Shown here: positions 38,581 through 50,175 of the stretch, piece after piece
Position numbering within the stretch: position 1 is the stretch's first letter
How the letters are laid out: each line of letters starts with the position of its first letter
Position numbers and translations under genes: made by a program
The notes under the pieces: model-generated
What the model was told of the DNA's origin: nothing
What the model saw: only the letters and a program-made list of their open reading frames with translations
Database searches by the model: none
DNA from: Chionis minor
Taxonomy: Eukaryota; Chordata; Aves; Charadriiformes; Chionididae
Direction: 5' to 3'
Assembly (NCBI GenBank): GCA_013398295.1
Contig: VZSF01001075.1
Coordinates: forward strand, 186,001 to 250,000
Length of the DNA: 64,000 nucleotides

Positions 38581-41500
38581 ATTGAAGAATTTCTCCGAGT
38601 GGTCTGGAGACCTGTAAGCAAGCCCCCATTTTTAATACACAAACACTCTTTTCCAAATCCTTCCTCAGCTGACAATTTCCCCATCAAAGGCGGAACAGCA
38701 TTAGAAAAATCTGCAGCATTGCCAAGCTTGAAATAAGTGATTCTGTTGTTTCAAATACAAATACTGAGATGTGGTTATGCACTTTGCAAGGAAGACAGTC
38801 TCCTTCCTTCAAAAACACAGAAGAGAAGAAACACTAAAACAGTTTGATAAATGTTGTCGTTCTCTAAGGACATTTAGGAATTAGAATGCTATTAAATGGA
38901 GCTACTTTATATCCTCTTTGAGTTTTCATTTCTTTGACAATGGAAACTGCCTTTGGGAAGATGACAGATGCTGATCCCATGAGTATGTTAAGTGTCTCAA
39001 TGATGTCCTTGTGAGTAGACTGAGGCAACGAAAGCCAGAGACCTTGCAGTCCCTTGGCCTACTACTTCTATAGTAAGCTTCTTCCAAGCCATTAAAATAA
39101 ACAAGAAAACAGCTCTGCCATTTTTCATACACAGAGAGAAATTTCTGTGACTCAGTAACATTTCAAATATCAAAAAATGTTTGGAAGTGTATATTCTAGC
39201 CATAAACATGCTTTTTGGGAACCTCTCTGTTTTGGACCTATCAGTAAGTCTGGCCCAACTTTCTTCTCACATCACTGCTGTCAGTGTCACTGCGGCTCAT
39301 TTCCAACCTGCTAAAACCAGACAAGATTAGATGAAGTTGCCTTATTTCTTTCAACTTGCCCATCCCAGCATGAGGATACCAACAGTCTGTGGTCTGGGCA
39401 TGTGGCACCTTTGAGATTCTGAATAAATAACTGCAATTAGAAGCAAGTAGGAGTAAAGAGCATCTGTATCTGTTTTGGATTGTAACCAGTAATACCCTTT
39501 AACAGGTACAAGCCAATTTGGAAAAACTTACAGTAAAAGGAGATATAGTCATGATGGGAGAAGAAATATAGAAGAAAGTCAAGACAGCATAGCGTAAACA
39601 GCACTGTTCTGAGATTTAAATATCAGAGGTTTTAGGAGTTACTCACTCAAAAAATGAACAGAATAGAAGGTTAAAGAAGTGAGAGGTGTTCTCTAACCCA
39701 TAACAGCATGGCTTGCTTCATAACAGCCTCCACTGCAGTCTGTCACTGAGCCACTTTCTATTCTCCCCAAGTAGGAGCTGTAGAATATTTTGTAAAGTTG
39801 CATCTTTTAAAGTCCAGAAAATAATCAGTGAAGCAAGATGCATCTCCTTTAGAAACAGGGATTAAACTCACCCCATGCTCCGTGAAGCCATCAAGCTCAT
39901 GGCTGAGCAACACATTGTAGAGTTGAATATAATGAGGCTACTGTATAATGCCACATTACAAAAAACTGTGCAATACTATATAAAAAATCCTACAGAATTC
40001 TGATAATACAGGTCCCTTTCTCCCTACTAAAAAAGGCTCAGAAGAAAACTAGCAAATGGATTCAGCCTTAGCAATCTTTCAGAGTTCATGTTAATCAGCC
40101 AGTTTTTCAGCCAAAACATACAGTGAAGCACTCAACTGAGATTCTTTAGAGATTATCGGAAATTAAATGTATGAGCTGCACATGCTGTTATAAACTGATC
40201 TTTCTTCACCACAAATTAACACAACTGTGAAGAGCAAACCCATGGTTATTTGATTGCTAAAATATTATATTTGTGACTATTAATTAACTCTTCATTTGCA
40301 ATTTCATTAGTTGAACTAAGGCAACTCTTTAGCCTTGAAAACTCTGGTATAAGAGGAATTCAACCTAACTTATACACGGTTAATCTCTGAAATGGGTGTT
40401 GAGTCTAATTATTCATCCATAATCCCAAAGTTGGGGCATCCTTGATTATCCCAAACTTAAACAGACATAAGTGGGACAATGAATCACGCCTTAGACTTTT
40501 TCCTGGCTTTATATGTCTGAAACATTTGGAGGCTTACCTTAAGAACAACCCTACAAGGAGAAAATAAAAATCAGTTGCTTGGTAGACTGCAATAAAAATG
40601 GAGTGAGCAAGAGTAAATAACAGAAATCCTCCGTATGTCTCTTAAGAGATGGATGATCCTGATGGCAAGAGCCATTTTCCTGTGCAGAAATCACTTCTTC
40701 GTTTGCAATTTCTGTTTGGCCATTTTTCTCCACCTTTATTTGAAAATTGAAATTTCATAGTCTTTTATATCCTGCATTTTTAGGGGAGGAAAAAAACCCC
40801 ACAAAAACTGGAATATAATCCCACAGCACTGAAGAGAGAAGCTGCCTCCCTCAGTCACCTACACCTGAGAAGGTTCACGCCATGCTTTCCCAGGGCCATG
40901 CCACAGATGCTGTCTTCCTACACAGTGGCTTCTTGGTACAGCTATAAACATAGTTAATTATTGATCTATATCCCATTCTATATCAGGTAAGAAGATACAG
41001 TTTGTTCTGTGTCTTAATAGGCACCAGGCTGTGGACTGTGAAAGGCAAGTGTTGATATGAAATTTTTAGGAGAGTTCTCATAATGAAGCAGTACTTGTGA
41101 CACAGATGTTCTAATCAGGCATTTAGGAATTTTGCTTTGCGGCTTGGAAAATGTCTTTCATTTAAATTCACCTCCTAGGAGCTGTGTGTCAGGCAATTAT
41201 TCTCTACCACGAGATTTCAAAGTCCACGCAAATTAAATGGGCTCTGTTCTTAAAGTAATACTGCCCTCAAAGCATCATTACTGTTGTTAAGAAATAGCAA
41301 ACCTGAAGGCATAAAGATTTCTGTTCTCTCTTATGAATACAGGTGCAATTCCTATTAATGTTATTGGCAATCAGTTGTGCATATTTACAGATCTAACCCA
41401 GAGTTTCTCTGGATGAGGAACACAGCTGAATACTCACAATTGTGAAATAACACCACTGAAAAGGAGACCTGAGTTCAGTTTCCAGAACGTTGAGACTTTA

Positions 41501-42954
41501 GAATTAATTCAATTCAAAATGTGATGGCCTATAGTGATACTAGTTCCAAATCTGCCCAGATATTACTTAGGTAGAATCAAGTTTTGTCAGGAATAGACTC
41601 CTGAGGATGAAGAACAACCTTGGCAGGGCACCACCGAGCATTTGCCTTCCTTTGAGTTTATACAAGGTGAATGTTCTTGTGAAGTACACTGAAACTCCAC
41701 ATGCTGCTGAATGTTTGTCTTAGGTTGCCTCCCCACTGGAATAGAAAGTACATGCTTGATTTTCATGTCGGACATTCAAAAAACTTACGCGCATTTGCAA
41801 TCAGTTGGAACCACTGGTTGGAACCACCGCCCAAAATAAAAGCCATCTGGAAGCCTACAGATGGGTTTCTGTACAACTGTACAGAAGTAGTCTGAGGAAT
41901 TATAGGGTGGCAGTCCAATTTTGCAAAGAACCAGAGCCCACAGAGAAGCAGCACAGCCCTGAGAAAAAGCACATGCGGCAAGCATCAAAAAAAGAGGTGA
42001 AGACAAGTTTTTAAGAAATTAGGTACATTTTCAAAGTGTTGCAAGAGAAATCGGGCACAGAAATAATTTCAAACAGAACAGATTCTTTAGACAGACCTTC
42101 TAAAATCTCTGAATTAGAAATTATTTTTTTAAGTACCTTCTCTAGCAATATGATTCCACTTAAAGAAGAGTCAAAAGCAAACAATGTCCAGGTTTGCTTG
42201 CAAGACTGCAGAATTTCTGGGTCATTTGCCGGTAAAACAGTTCTATGGCAATAGAAAGCCAGCAATAGAATTCCAGCTTCTAATCCAGTGTTGCTAAAAC
42301 ATTACTTTAAAATGACAGCATTTCCTCTGATCCCACAAAGAACCAATGCAAAAATAAGACAGGCTTTCAACGCTTTAACACTGTGCTACTGTCATCCTTT
42401 CTCGGCCAGGTTCACAAAAACAATAAGCTCACAGCAGTTCCCACTGAGAACATGCAAGATGTTGGTTGTCATGCACTTTAGTAAATTTCTCTTCTTCCAT
42501 TTATTTCTCTGATGTTTCCATGCCCATCCTGCACATCTATTCTGTAATGACATAATCTAGGTTGGGAGGTATAGGCACTGGGCAGTCACTGTGGCTATGA
42601 AAACCTAGGATTAGTTAGACAGCATAACAGTTTTGCCTCAGCAAAATTTTTCTTCACTGTTTTTCCTGGAGGGCAGGATTTATGCTTTTTTTAGTTCAGA
42701 ATTTGTTTGCATTTTCAACAAAATGTATGCAAAATGTGGCATAGTGAGTTTACAGGTATTGTCACCTGGTTATAAGCTTTGGATTAAAGTTTTCCCATCT
42801 AACTAGCTAGATACTTAAGTATCATTTTGGCTCCACTAAGTAGCATAATTTATACTTTAATGTCATTAATTAAACTCAAAAAGATAAGACAAAAGACAAA
42901 CACGAAGGTACCAGAACACTGCTCTCAAATGCAAATTCAGATATTACTGCCAAA
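38581..42954. other. Non-coding DNA, nothing recognised
   Basis: AT-rich sequence with overlapping short frames on both strands (for example several between 41587 and 42265). None is supported. The segment 40255-40330 is rich in TTAATTA/CATTAG words. Confidence 0.55.
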
Positions 42955-43385
42955 GCTTCTCAGTGATCAGAAATATAGAAAACATAACCTGTGGAGAAAG
43001 GCTGAAAGAAGGGTTAAATCTAGACAAAAAGGACATTGAAAGACAGCAATACAATAATTGTCTTCAAGCGCATGAAGAAACATTTCATGAGGAAAAAGGG
43101 ACAGTTATTCTCCACATGCACTTGGAATAGGAGAATAAACAATGGGCCTAAATGGCAAGAAACAAAGGGGAGGACGATACCGCTCTCACACAAGGGCTGG
43201 TAAACTACTAGAATGAACTGCATGGGCAGGCACTGCAGCCTCCAGCACTGGAAATTTAAGAACAAATTAGATGAGTTATTACCAGAAATCATTTAGACAG
43301 AGCTGATCCTATCTGGGGGTGGGGGCAATGCACAAGACAACCACTTCAGGCTCCTTCTGTACCTATTTTCTATTATGTTACTATT
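42955..43385 (+). mobile_element. Ancient CR1 LINE fragment
   Basis: Old-CR1 landmarks in order are gaaaacataacctgtggagaaaggctgaaagaa (42977-43010, described in two parts), ttgtcttcaagcgcatgaag (43059), ggaggacgatacc-type text, actagaatgaactgcatggg (43207), a ctggaaatttaagaacaaattag segment (43248) and the tail gctccttctgtacctattttctat (43350-43373). It is heavily mutated, with no coding capacity. The ggggtgggggcaatg run near 43316 corresponds to the usual G-rich ggactgg position. Confidence 0.72.
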
Positions 43386-46300
43386 TCCTGCTATTACATC
43401 CCAAGCTTCAGATTTCCAAAGGTACAGAGGCATGTGTAGAGCAGAATAATGGAAAGGAGGTCAGTTAGCACTTTAGAAATTCTCCTTTTTACTTATCTTC
43501 ATTTACTGGCACTTAAAAGCTCTCAAAACCATCTAGAAGTCTCCAGATCACTTTTAAAAGCAGGCTCTCCGTCAGCTAAGTAGTACTGAACATCTTATTC
43601 AAAGTGACTATTCCAAGTGTACACAAAAAGCATGTAATGATGGTACTTGGGTACTGTCCTAACTATAGGAGAGGTCACACTGAACTGAATAGAACTGTTC
43701 ATCTTATTAAAGTTAACAGCAATAGAAACACTTCATTAAATGGGGAGCTTATTACCAGAATTGTATCCAGAACAAAAGGAATTCCAGCCTTGAATACCGA
43801 TACTGTGTTTTTATGTCTCCCATGCTTTCAAAAAAGCCAGCAGAAGACAGAGATAAATATAGGCAAGTAGATGTAAATAATCTGTCCAAATATTTTCTGA
43901 AAGCACCTTCTTTGTGCAGCATGCCAGAATCAGCTCCCAAGCATGTGTTTTACAAATTATATTATACCTCATAAATTTAAGTTAACTAGTGTTAGAGACT
44001 AGGATGAAAATTCTTCAGGGCAGGTCATCTGCCTATCATACTTTCACAGCAGCTACTCTCAGAGACTAGGTACCGGAGTAGCTAAAATTTGGGCCAGCTG
44101 TTTGGGCCAGGTTTTATGCTCCTACAGTAGTTTTACCTCATGAAGATCCTTACACACACTCATGATATTCAGTGAAGTTCTCCTATTTCAAGCCAGTGCA
44201 ATATCAAGTACTCAGTCACTGCTTCCAATTAAATCTCTGCTTAAAGCCAACTCTTCCCACTAATTTTCCATTCTTCTTGCTCGTTCTTTCACTGCTTCAC
44301 TTACAAACAGAAAATAAACTGGTCATAGTTATTGAACCAAACTCTTTTAATCACAGTGACACTGCAGCAGTATCTGTGAATGACTGAAAAAGATACTTAA
44401 TATATTTTACTGTGTGTAATGCCACGGAACCTTGACATTTAGATATTTGTGTAATACAAATAATAAACTATAATGCATAAGTGTGATTAAAACTGAGACA
44501 CTGAACAGTGCATTGTACAAATGTAAAAAGACAAGAAAAGGTGGTTAGGTGGTAAACACACACACAGGAGAATACATCAGGAGTCAAAGATAAGTATACT
44601 TAAAGCTTTAAAATTACCTTGTGTCAAAACTAATTGAGGGAAGCAGCTCGTCACTAATGCAATTGTGCTTTAATAATCGAGATGGCATCTACATGAGCCT
44701 GTGAGAAAGGCAGCTCTAAAAGACATAAATGAAAACTTTTGAAGAGATTGGGTTTATTCTCTCAGCTATTTGTGTTGTGCATCAAGCTGAAATAATTGGA
44801 CGCATCGTTTCAAAACACACAGTTTCTGCTTGAGTGGGTAGGAGGACCTCCTGTAGTTCAGGGTAACCCACAAGTCTGTTCTGGGGACCTTCAAAATTCA
44901 CCAGGTGGTCCCCTGAGAAATAACCCATGTCATCTATCTCCTAGCTCCTTTCTACTCCAAATTTATACAGTCTGTCAAGGTTGTCAATGCGAAAGCCATT
45001 TAGATGTTGTCTTGTTTTGCATTTCCTACTCTAAAATGCTACAGCAATGAATCCACTATCTCTGAATAGAAAATCAGTCTAAGAATTGGCAAGGACTTCA
45101 TTTTGACTTTTATTAAGGGCTTATCAAGTAAAAAGGACTGGAACAAAGAGGAGTAAAATATTTTATTTCCCCGCCCTCCACCTAGCCTGAATGACAGTCC
45201 TTTTGAGGTCAGTATTGCTTAAGCCTGTAAAATGAAAGTGCTACGAATCACAATCAAATAACTGTCAGGCGCCTTATTAAATTTCATTCAATTCCATACA
45301 AAATCTTAAGGGACCATCGCTATCTTCCAATTTAGACAAAGATTAAATAAAAGCTGATCAAAGATTTATAGAATTCTACAGTGATACTAAACACAATGTG
45401 CTATGCCTGGAATACTTTCTCTGGTACAATGGAGTTAGAAGGGGCCCGCTTTAATGGTTTTATTTAAGCACCGCTTGTCATTGGAGGAAAAAATTAGTGT
45501 TTTACAACCACCTTACCTAATTAAAATCTCATAATTCACAGTCTAAATTGAGTTTACACTGATGCTGGGATTCATATTGTCGGCCAGATAGAATAAAAAT
45601 CAGTAACAACCTCAACAAAAGAGGCAATGCTACCTTTTTTCATAATTCAGAAAAAAGCCAAAACTCCACTTCTGGTGAGTTTCCAGACTAGCAATTTTGA
45701 GCCTATCTGCCGTCAAAGAAATGTACAGGTAAGCTAAGAAGGTCTCCCAAGTGCAGGTAGTAGCTCTAGTTGCTAGAGTGGCTATTTGCACTACTATAAT
45801 ACACCTGGATTCTATCCATCTATGGTAAAGTATGACATGCAATCACTACCCCACTGCATTAAAAACATTAACAAGATATACAGGGAAGAAAAAGAAGTAA
45901 TGAGAAGAGAAAGGTGCATTAACAGAGAGAAGTCACTTCATATTTTATTTTCTTGCCGCTGAAGGAAGGAACTCCTAAATAGGAAGAATCACAAGCAGAG
46001 AAGAGTCTGCCTTACACATTTAGAGAGAAAGCTCTTAAAATTGTGTTTATTTGTTTTCGGGGCAACAAGGTTCATTACAAACTGAGTGTTTTATAAAGGG
46101 TTCCAGTGTTTATCTCCAACAGAAATCATACAACTATAAGAAAGACTTCAGCCTAAGGCTTAGCAAGAAATTTATGACTCTGAACATAAATTCAGAATTC
46201 TTCTGTGGTAGAAACTCTTGAGAGTCAATATACAATTACAGCAGACATACTGATTTCTGAAAAAAATATATGTTTTAATGATATGTAACTCAGAGAATAT

Positions 46301-47663
46301 TGTCATTGTTTTGTATATCTGGTCTACTTTCTTCTACTGGGGCTTTTCACCACCTTATCTGAATACCCACAGAACCCTTTATTAGCGAGGTGATGCTGAC
46401 TGCTTCACTACTGGGGACTAAGTGTGCCCTAGAAATATGGATCTATATTGATTGAAAAATTAAACAAAGGACAAAGAGGCAAAACTCAGACCCTCCCATA
46501 CCTTCTTGACATTGGTGCAGCCTCACTGACCTCAGTCAGATGGGAAAGCAAAGGCAAAATGTGCAGCACAAATGCCAAGCAGCACTTCTGACACCTACAC
46601 ATTGTAGTATTTGAAAATCACTTTCAGATCCCAAAAGGAATACAAAGCAAGACATCAACTAAGCCATCTTTCTGTTAGTAGCCCATGTAGTCTTCCATAT
46701 TTCTAAATACATTTGGCACAAAATCATAAGGAGTACCGCCAATGACAGTGTTTATACTTGTAGTTCATATATAAGGTTATTCTGTTATCTATACATGATA
46801 AATCTAAACCAGGCTCCTGTGAAGACAATTCATAAATGTCAGCCACAAGGAAAAAGACAATAAAGTGGTTTACAATAAACACGATTACTTATTACAAACA
46901 AGTTCAAACTGAGAACCTTTTACTTCTACTCAGTAACATCACAGGTAATTAAGCCAATACCCTTTTGTCATGCACTGAAAAAGGAAGATGTAGAGTAAAC
47001 AAACATAGCAAGAATCATTGCCTGCTGATCACAACTTCAGTGCTGGCATGACTAATTCCTTTTGATACTACTTAAAATATATGATTTTGGATGAATCCTG
47101 AAGGGACAAGGTAGCTGTATAGAGAGATGGATTAAACAGCAGTTAACAGGACTTATCTGTATCGTTTCAAATAGTCACTTTGGCCATTTTTTTAGGATTA
47201 GCAGAGATCAAGATTCAAGATCAGCAGATAAAAAAATAAGAGTAGCAAAAATGAACTGAAGTGAAAACACATTGTATGCCCCTCATTTATCTGCAAAAGA
47301 TTTTCTTTCCATTCTTCCCTTAATGCAGGATCTTCTCACTGACATTAAGTATGTGAATTATACGTACTTCTGAAACATGTTAATTTCCAACTGTCAGTGC
47401 CACAGAAACTCTCTGCGAGCCTCTCCGATGGGACTTGTGTCTGAAGAAGGAGCTCCATCTGAATTCAGTACACTAGGATGGTTTAATATGCCTTTTTTTG
47501 GAATATCTCCAAGGAAAGAGTTAGAGATGAATAGAAATGAGGCAAAAACTGGGAAATCCCATCTCCCAACTGCTGTTGTTAAGAGCCATCTTACAAGCCA
47601 GAAGAAAACTAAGTACAACAACTAAACTCTCTCAAAAACCAGGACGTACACGTGGTGGGAATT
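43386..47663. other. Non-coding DNA with TAAT-rich patches
   Basis: Unique-looking. Patches at 44640-44690 and 45440-45500 combine TAAT/ATTA words with less AT-rich text and could be regulatory, but this cannot be shown here. A short (CA)6 lies at about 44559-44568. Open frames are unsupported. Confidence 0.5.
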
Positions 47664-47846
47664 TGGGTTAAAAATGTATATGCCATGATTTTCCTTCTTC
47701 TGGGGAATAAGGGATGAAGTTCTGTTACCTGAGGCTGACACAGGCAGTGCTTTTTGGGTTAAAAAAGTATATGCCATGATTTTCCTTCCTCTGGGGAATG
47801 AGGGATGAAGTTCTGTTACCTGGGCCTGACACAGGCAGTGCTTTTT
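47664..47846 (+). repeat. 91-bp tandem duplication
   Basis: Two adjacent copies (about 47664-47754 and 47755-47845), each beginning tgggttaaaaa and ending cagtgcttttt, differ at about five positions and show no length change. The high identity suggests a recent segmental slip. The open frame at 47805-48206 starts in the second copy and is not otherwise supported. Confidence 0.93.
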
Positions 47847-49619
47847 CTCATCATTTTTGTCTGCGAGAAAAGAACTAGAGAGAAAACTCCTAAATTTTCC
47901 CTTCTACTGACTTTTGGCCTCAGGGGATATGAGACCTGTTACTGCCCAAAACCAGGAGAAAGACATACAGAAATTGTCATTTATGTTGCAGAGAAGAAAA
48001 GCCTACCCCTAATCCAGCACTTGGTGGTCATGGAGCAACGACATACCAAGGAAACGCCTGCTTCTCTTTTTCATCTGGCACCTTTCCCAAGGAAGCTGCA
48101 CTTCCTATACCCCAGTTTCACCCAACACATTCCTTGTATATTGTTTTATAACAGACATATTTGGATGGGTAAGTTGGCAGAGCAATCCAATAGCAAAGGT
48201 AGGTGAATTCTGCTTTGGCCTAATTCAGAGGCAATATATAATGCATTTGCTCTCAGCAGCATCGCTGGTCATGAACCCTTCTGGTCTCTCACTGTTATTA
48301 GTGCTGCTCTTTGCAAAGAAATGCCATTTTACCACATCATTTCCCAGTTCCTACCTCAGTTCCGGAAATGACATTCAGCAGAACCCCACCTTGAAACCTT
48401 TACCCATTTTTGAAGTTTAATCCTATCATACAGACCTTAATCTGAGTTTCTGGAACATTCAGATGGCGATGCTGGGAATCTACTGAAGGGGGCCAAATCA
48501 GTTTGAAAATGAGCTCTTGGTCTACTATACGGACAGGCAGGATTAATCACAGTTAAACGAGTGGGGTCAAACTCTGATGGAGCAATCTTTCTTTGCTTTA
48601 TCAACAATGCCCACTATTAGATAAGCATATGCTTTGAAATTAAGCCAGTGGAACCTATATGGTATTAACTCTTGGTATATACCCTTGGTATTAACTCTTT
48701 AGACAAATTAAAAGCCAGGCACCTGATGAAAAGACCTGTGTTCTCCACCTGTGCTGTTTCACAGCTACTAAATTTCTGAGCTCACATAAACAACTTCTCT
48801 TCACTTTCGGAATATAAAAAAAGAAATATTTGATATTTTTATGCTGATTTTGTACTTAGAAATAAGAACTGTCAGAAAAAAAATATCTGAAATGGAAATT
48901 ACAGTGCATAAACAACATATTGATGTCCATTAGGAAAACAAATTTAGTCCTGAAACCTTTGCAGGACAACATATTTGATAAAAGGGTTACACAAAAAAGA
49001 AATATTTTGTATTTTTTTTGTGCAAAGCTTTTTGAAGGATGAAAACTATAGCGTAAAAACTACGACATTTCTAAGTCATTTTTGACAAATCAGACGGAAG
49101 CTATTGTACTACTTTAAAATAATAGCATATGTATTGAAGTAGAAGCCTTAGTTGGGCTTAAACATGCTGACATTGCTTTCTTGCTTTCTTTTTGTTTGAA
49201 AGCGAAGTCGAATAACATATTTGTTTATTTCATTATTTATAATCAATAAAACCAGCTGTAGAAACTGTAAGAGACGACTTGTAAACTCCCAGAAAAAAAG
49301 ACTGAGAGAAGCAACTGAGGAGAGGTAAAGGGCGGGGCGGAGGCAGAGGCCTTCTGAACCTTTCCGAATGTCTCCCAAGCAGCTTGAAATGGAATTGTAG
49401 CCGCCGGGGGGTGGGACACGCTGGACAATGCGGCCTTGGGAAAGCACTGACAGGGCTGACACCTGCTTATCTCCTGTGTGCTCAGGTGGGGAGAAACTCA
49501 CCTGGATAACAGGAGGAGGGAGGAAGCCTTCTGAAAGCCAAGCAGGTCTGCTCAACTTGTGAAGCGTGTTAGTTCTCTGGTTTGGGACCACGTTCAATGA
49601 ATGACTTTGCCTCATTATC
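47847..49619. other. Non-coding DNA; right part GC-richer near the LTR
   Basis: Up to about 49250 the sequence is AT-rich and unremarkable. From 49320 to 49550 it becomes GC-rich (gggcggggcggaggc, gccgccggggggtggg, ggaggagggaggaagcc). This may be purine-rich internal retroviral sequence, or an LTR extending further left than called. The 162-codon minus-strand frame 49148-49636 spans this and shows no family resemblance. Confidence 0.4.
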
Positions 49620-49755
49620 TGTGACACGCTTATCAAGCTTGACTATAGCACCCCTATCCCCACCCAAATAATGCTCCATCCCACCTGGGGAGGTGGGAAA
49701 CCTGAGACAAAACTGTCACTGTAATTGTGGGGTGGGTCCCACTGATAAGGTGAAC

Positions 49756-49769
49756 GTAAAAGGGGAAGA
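49756..49769 (+). promoter_or_regulatory. TATA-like element in the LTR
   Basis: gtaaaaggggaaga resembles the (T)ATAAAAGGGG core promoter box of retroviral LTRs, with the first T/A bases altered. About 340 bp separate it from the polyadenylation signal, long for a U3-R unit, so the call is tentative. Confidence 0.25.
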
Positions 49770-50097
49770 TACGTGCCCTTAGAGCGTGATGGGAGGATTT
49801 TTTGGGGGGACGTGCAGAAGAGCACCTCTACAAGCCAGAGACACCTCCCCACTCCCTCACTGGCTGGCCCAACGCTGGAAGCAGGACCAGTGATCTCTCT
49901 CCCTCCCCTCTCTCTTTTCTCTTGAGTTAAGCAACTAATGCAAGGCATACAGTACCGCTGCCACAACTCACTGCGTCTCTGGTGTCAAGCACTGCCTACC
50001 GTAGCCTGCTCTGTGTCTGTAAGTAATGCAAGGTGTACTTTACGGCTTGCCTTAATTTGTCATATACAGAACCAATTAGTGTGGCTGTAGTTAAGCT

Positions 50098-50103
50098 AAT
50101 AAA
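50098..50103 (+). terminator. AATAAA polyadenylation signal in the LTR
   Basis: AATAAA is followed within 20 bases by a GT-rich stretch (tgtttgcgtgtgg) and then ttgagagttgtctcacc. This is the usual arrangement of a retroviral R-U5 poly(A) site. Confidence 0.5.
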
Positions 50104-50175
50104 TGTTTGCGTGTGGACCTTGAGAGTTGTCTCACCTTAGTCCGTGCCAGTGGGGATTTGTGAAGCTGAGTCACA

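Larger units (their letters stand above)
49620..50175 (+). mobile_element. Probable solo LTR of an endogenous retrovirus
   Basis: The segment opens TGTGACACGC and closes GAGTCACA, giving a perfect 6-bp terminal inverted repeat (TGTGAC/GTCACA) of the kind found at retroviral LTR ends. Inside are an AT-containing core promoter-like word gtaaaaggggaaga (49756), pyrimidine-rich text (ctctctccctcccctctc, 49894) and a polyadenylation signal AATAAA (50098). A GT-rich segment (tgtttgcgtgtgg) follows about 5 bp later, as in an R/U5 junction. I found no target duplication and no internal proviral genes, and the left end is uncertain (it could lie as far as 49260). Confidence 0.5.

Noticed and set aside
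49148..49636. 162-codon minus-strand open frame, the longest in the window
   Set aside because: It runs antisense across the GC-rich shoulder and the LTR start, shows no domain I recognise, and GC-rich sequence has few stops by chance.
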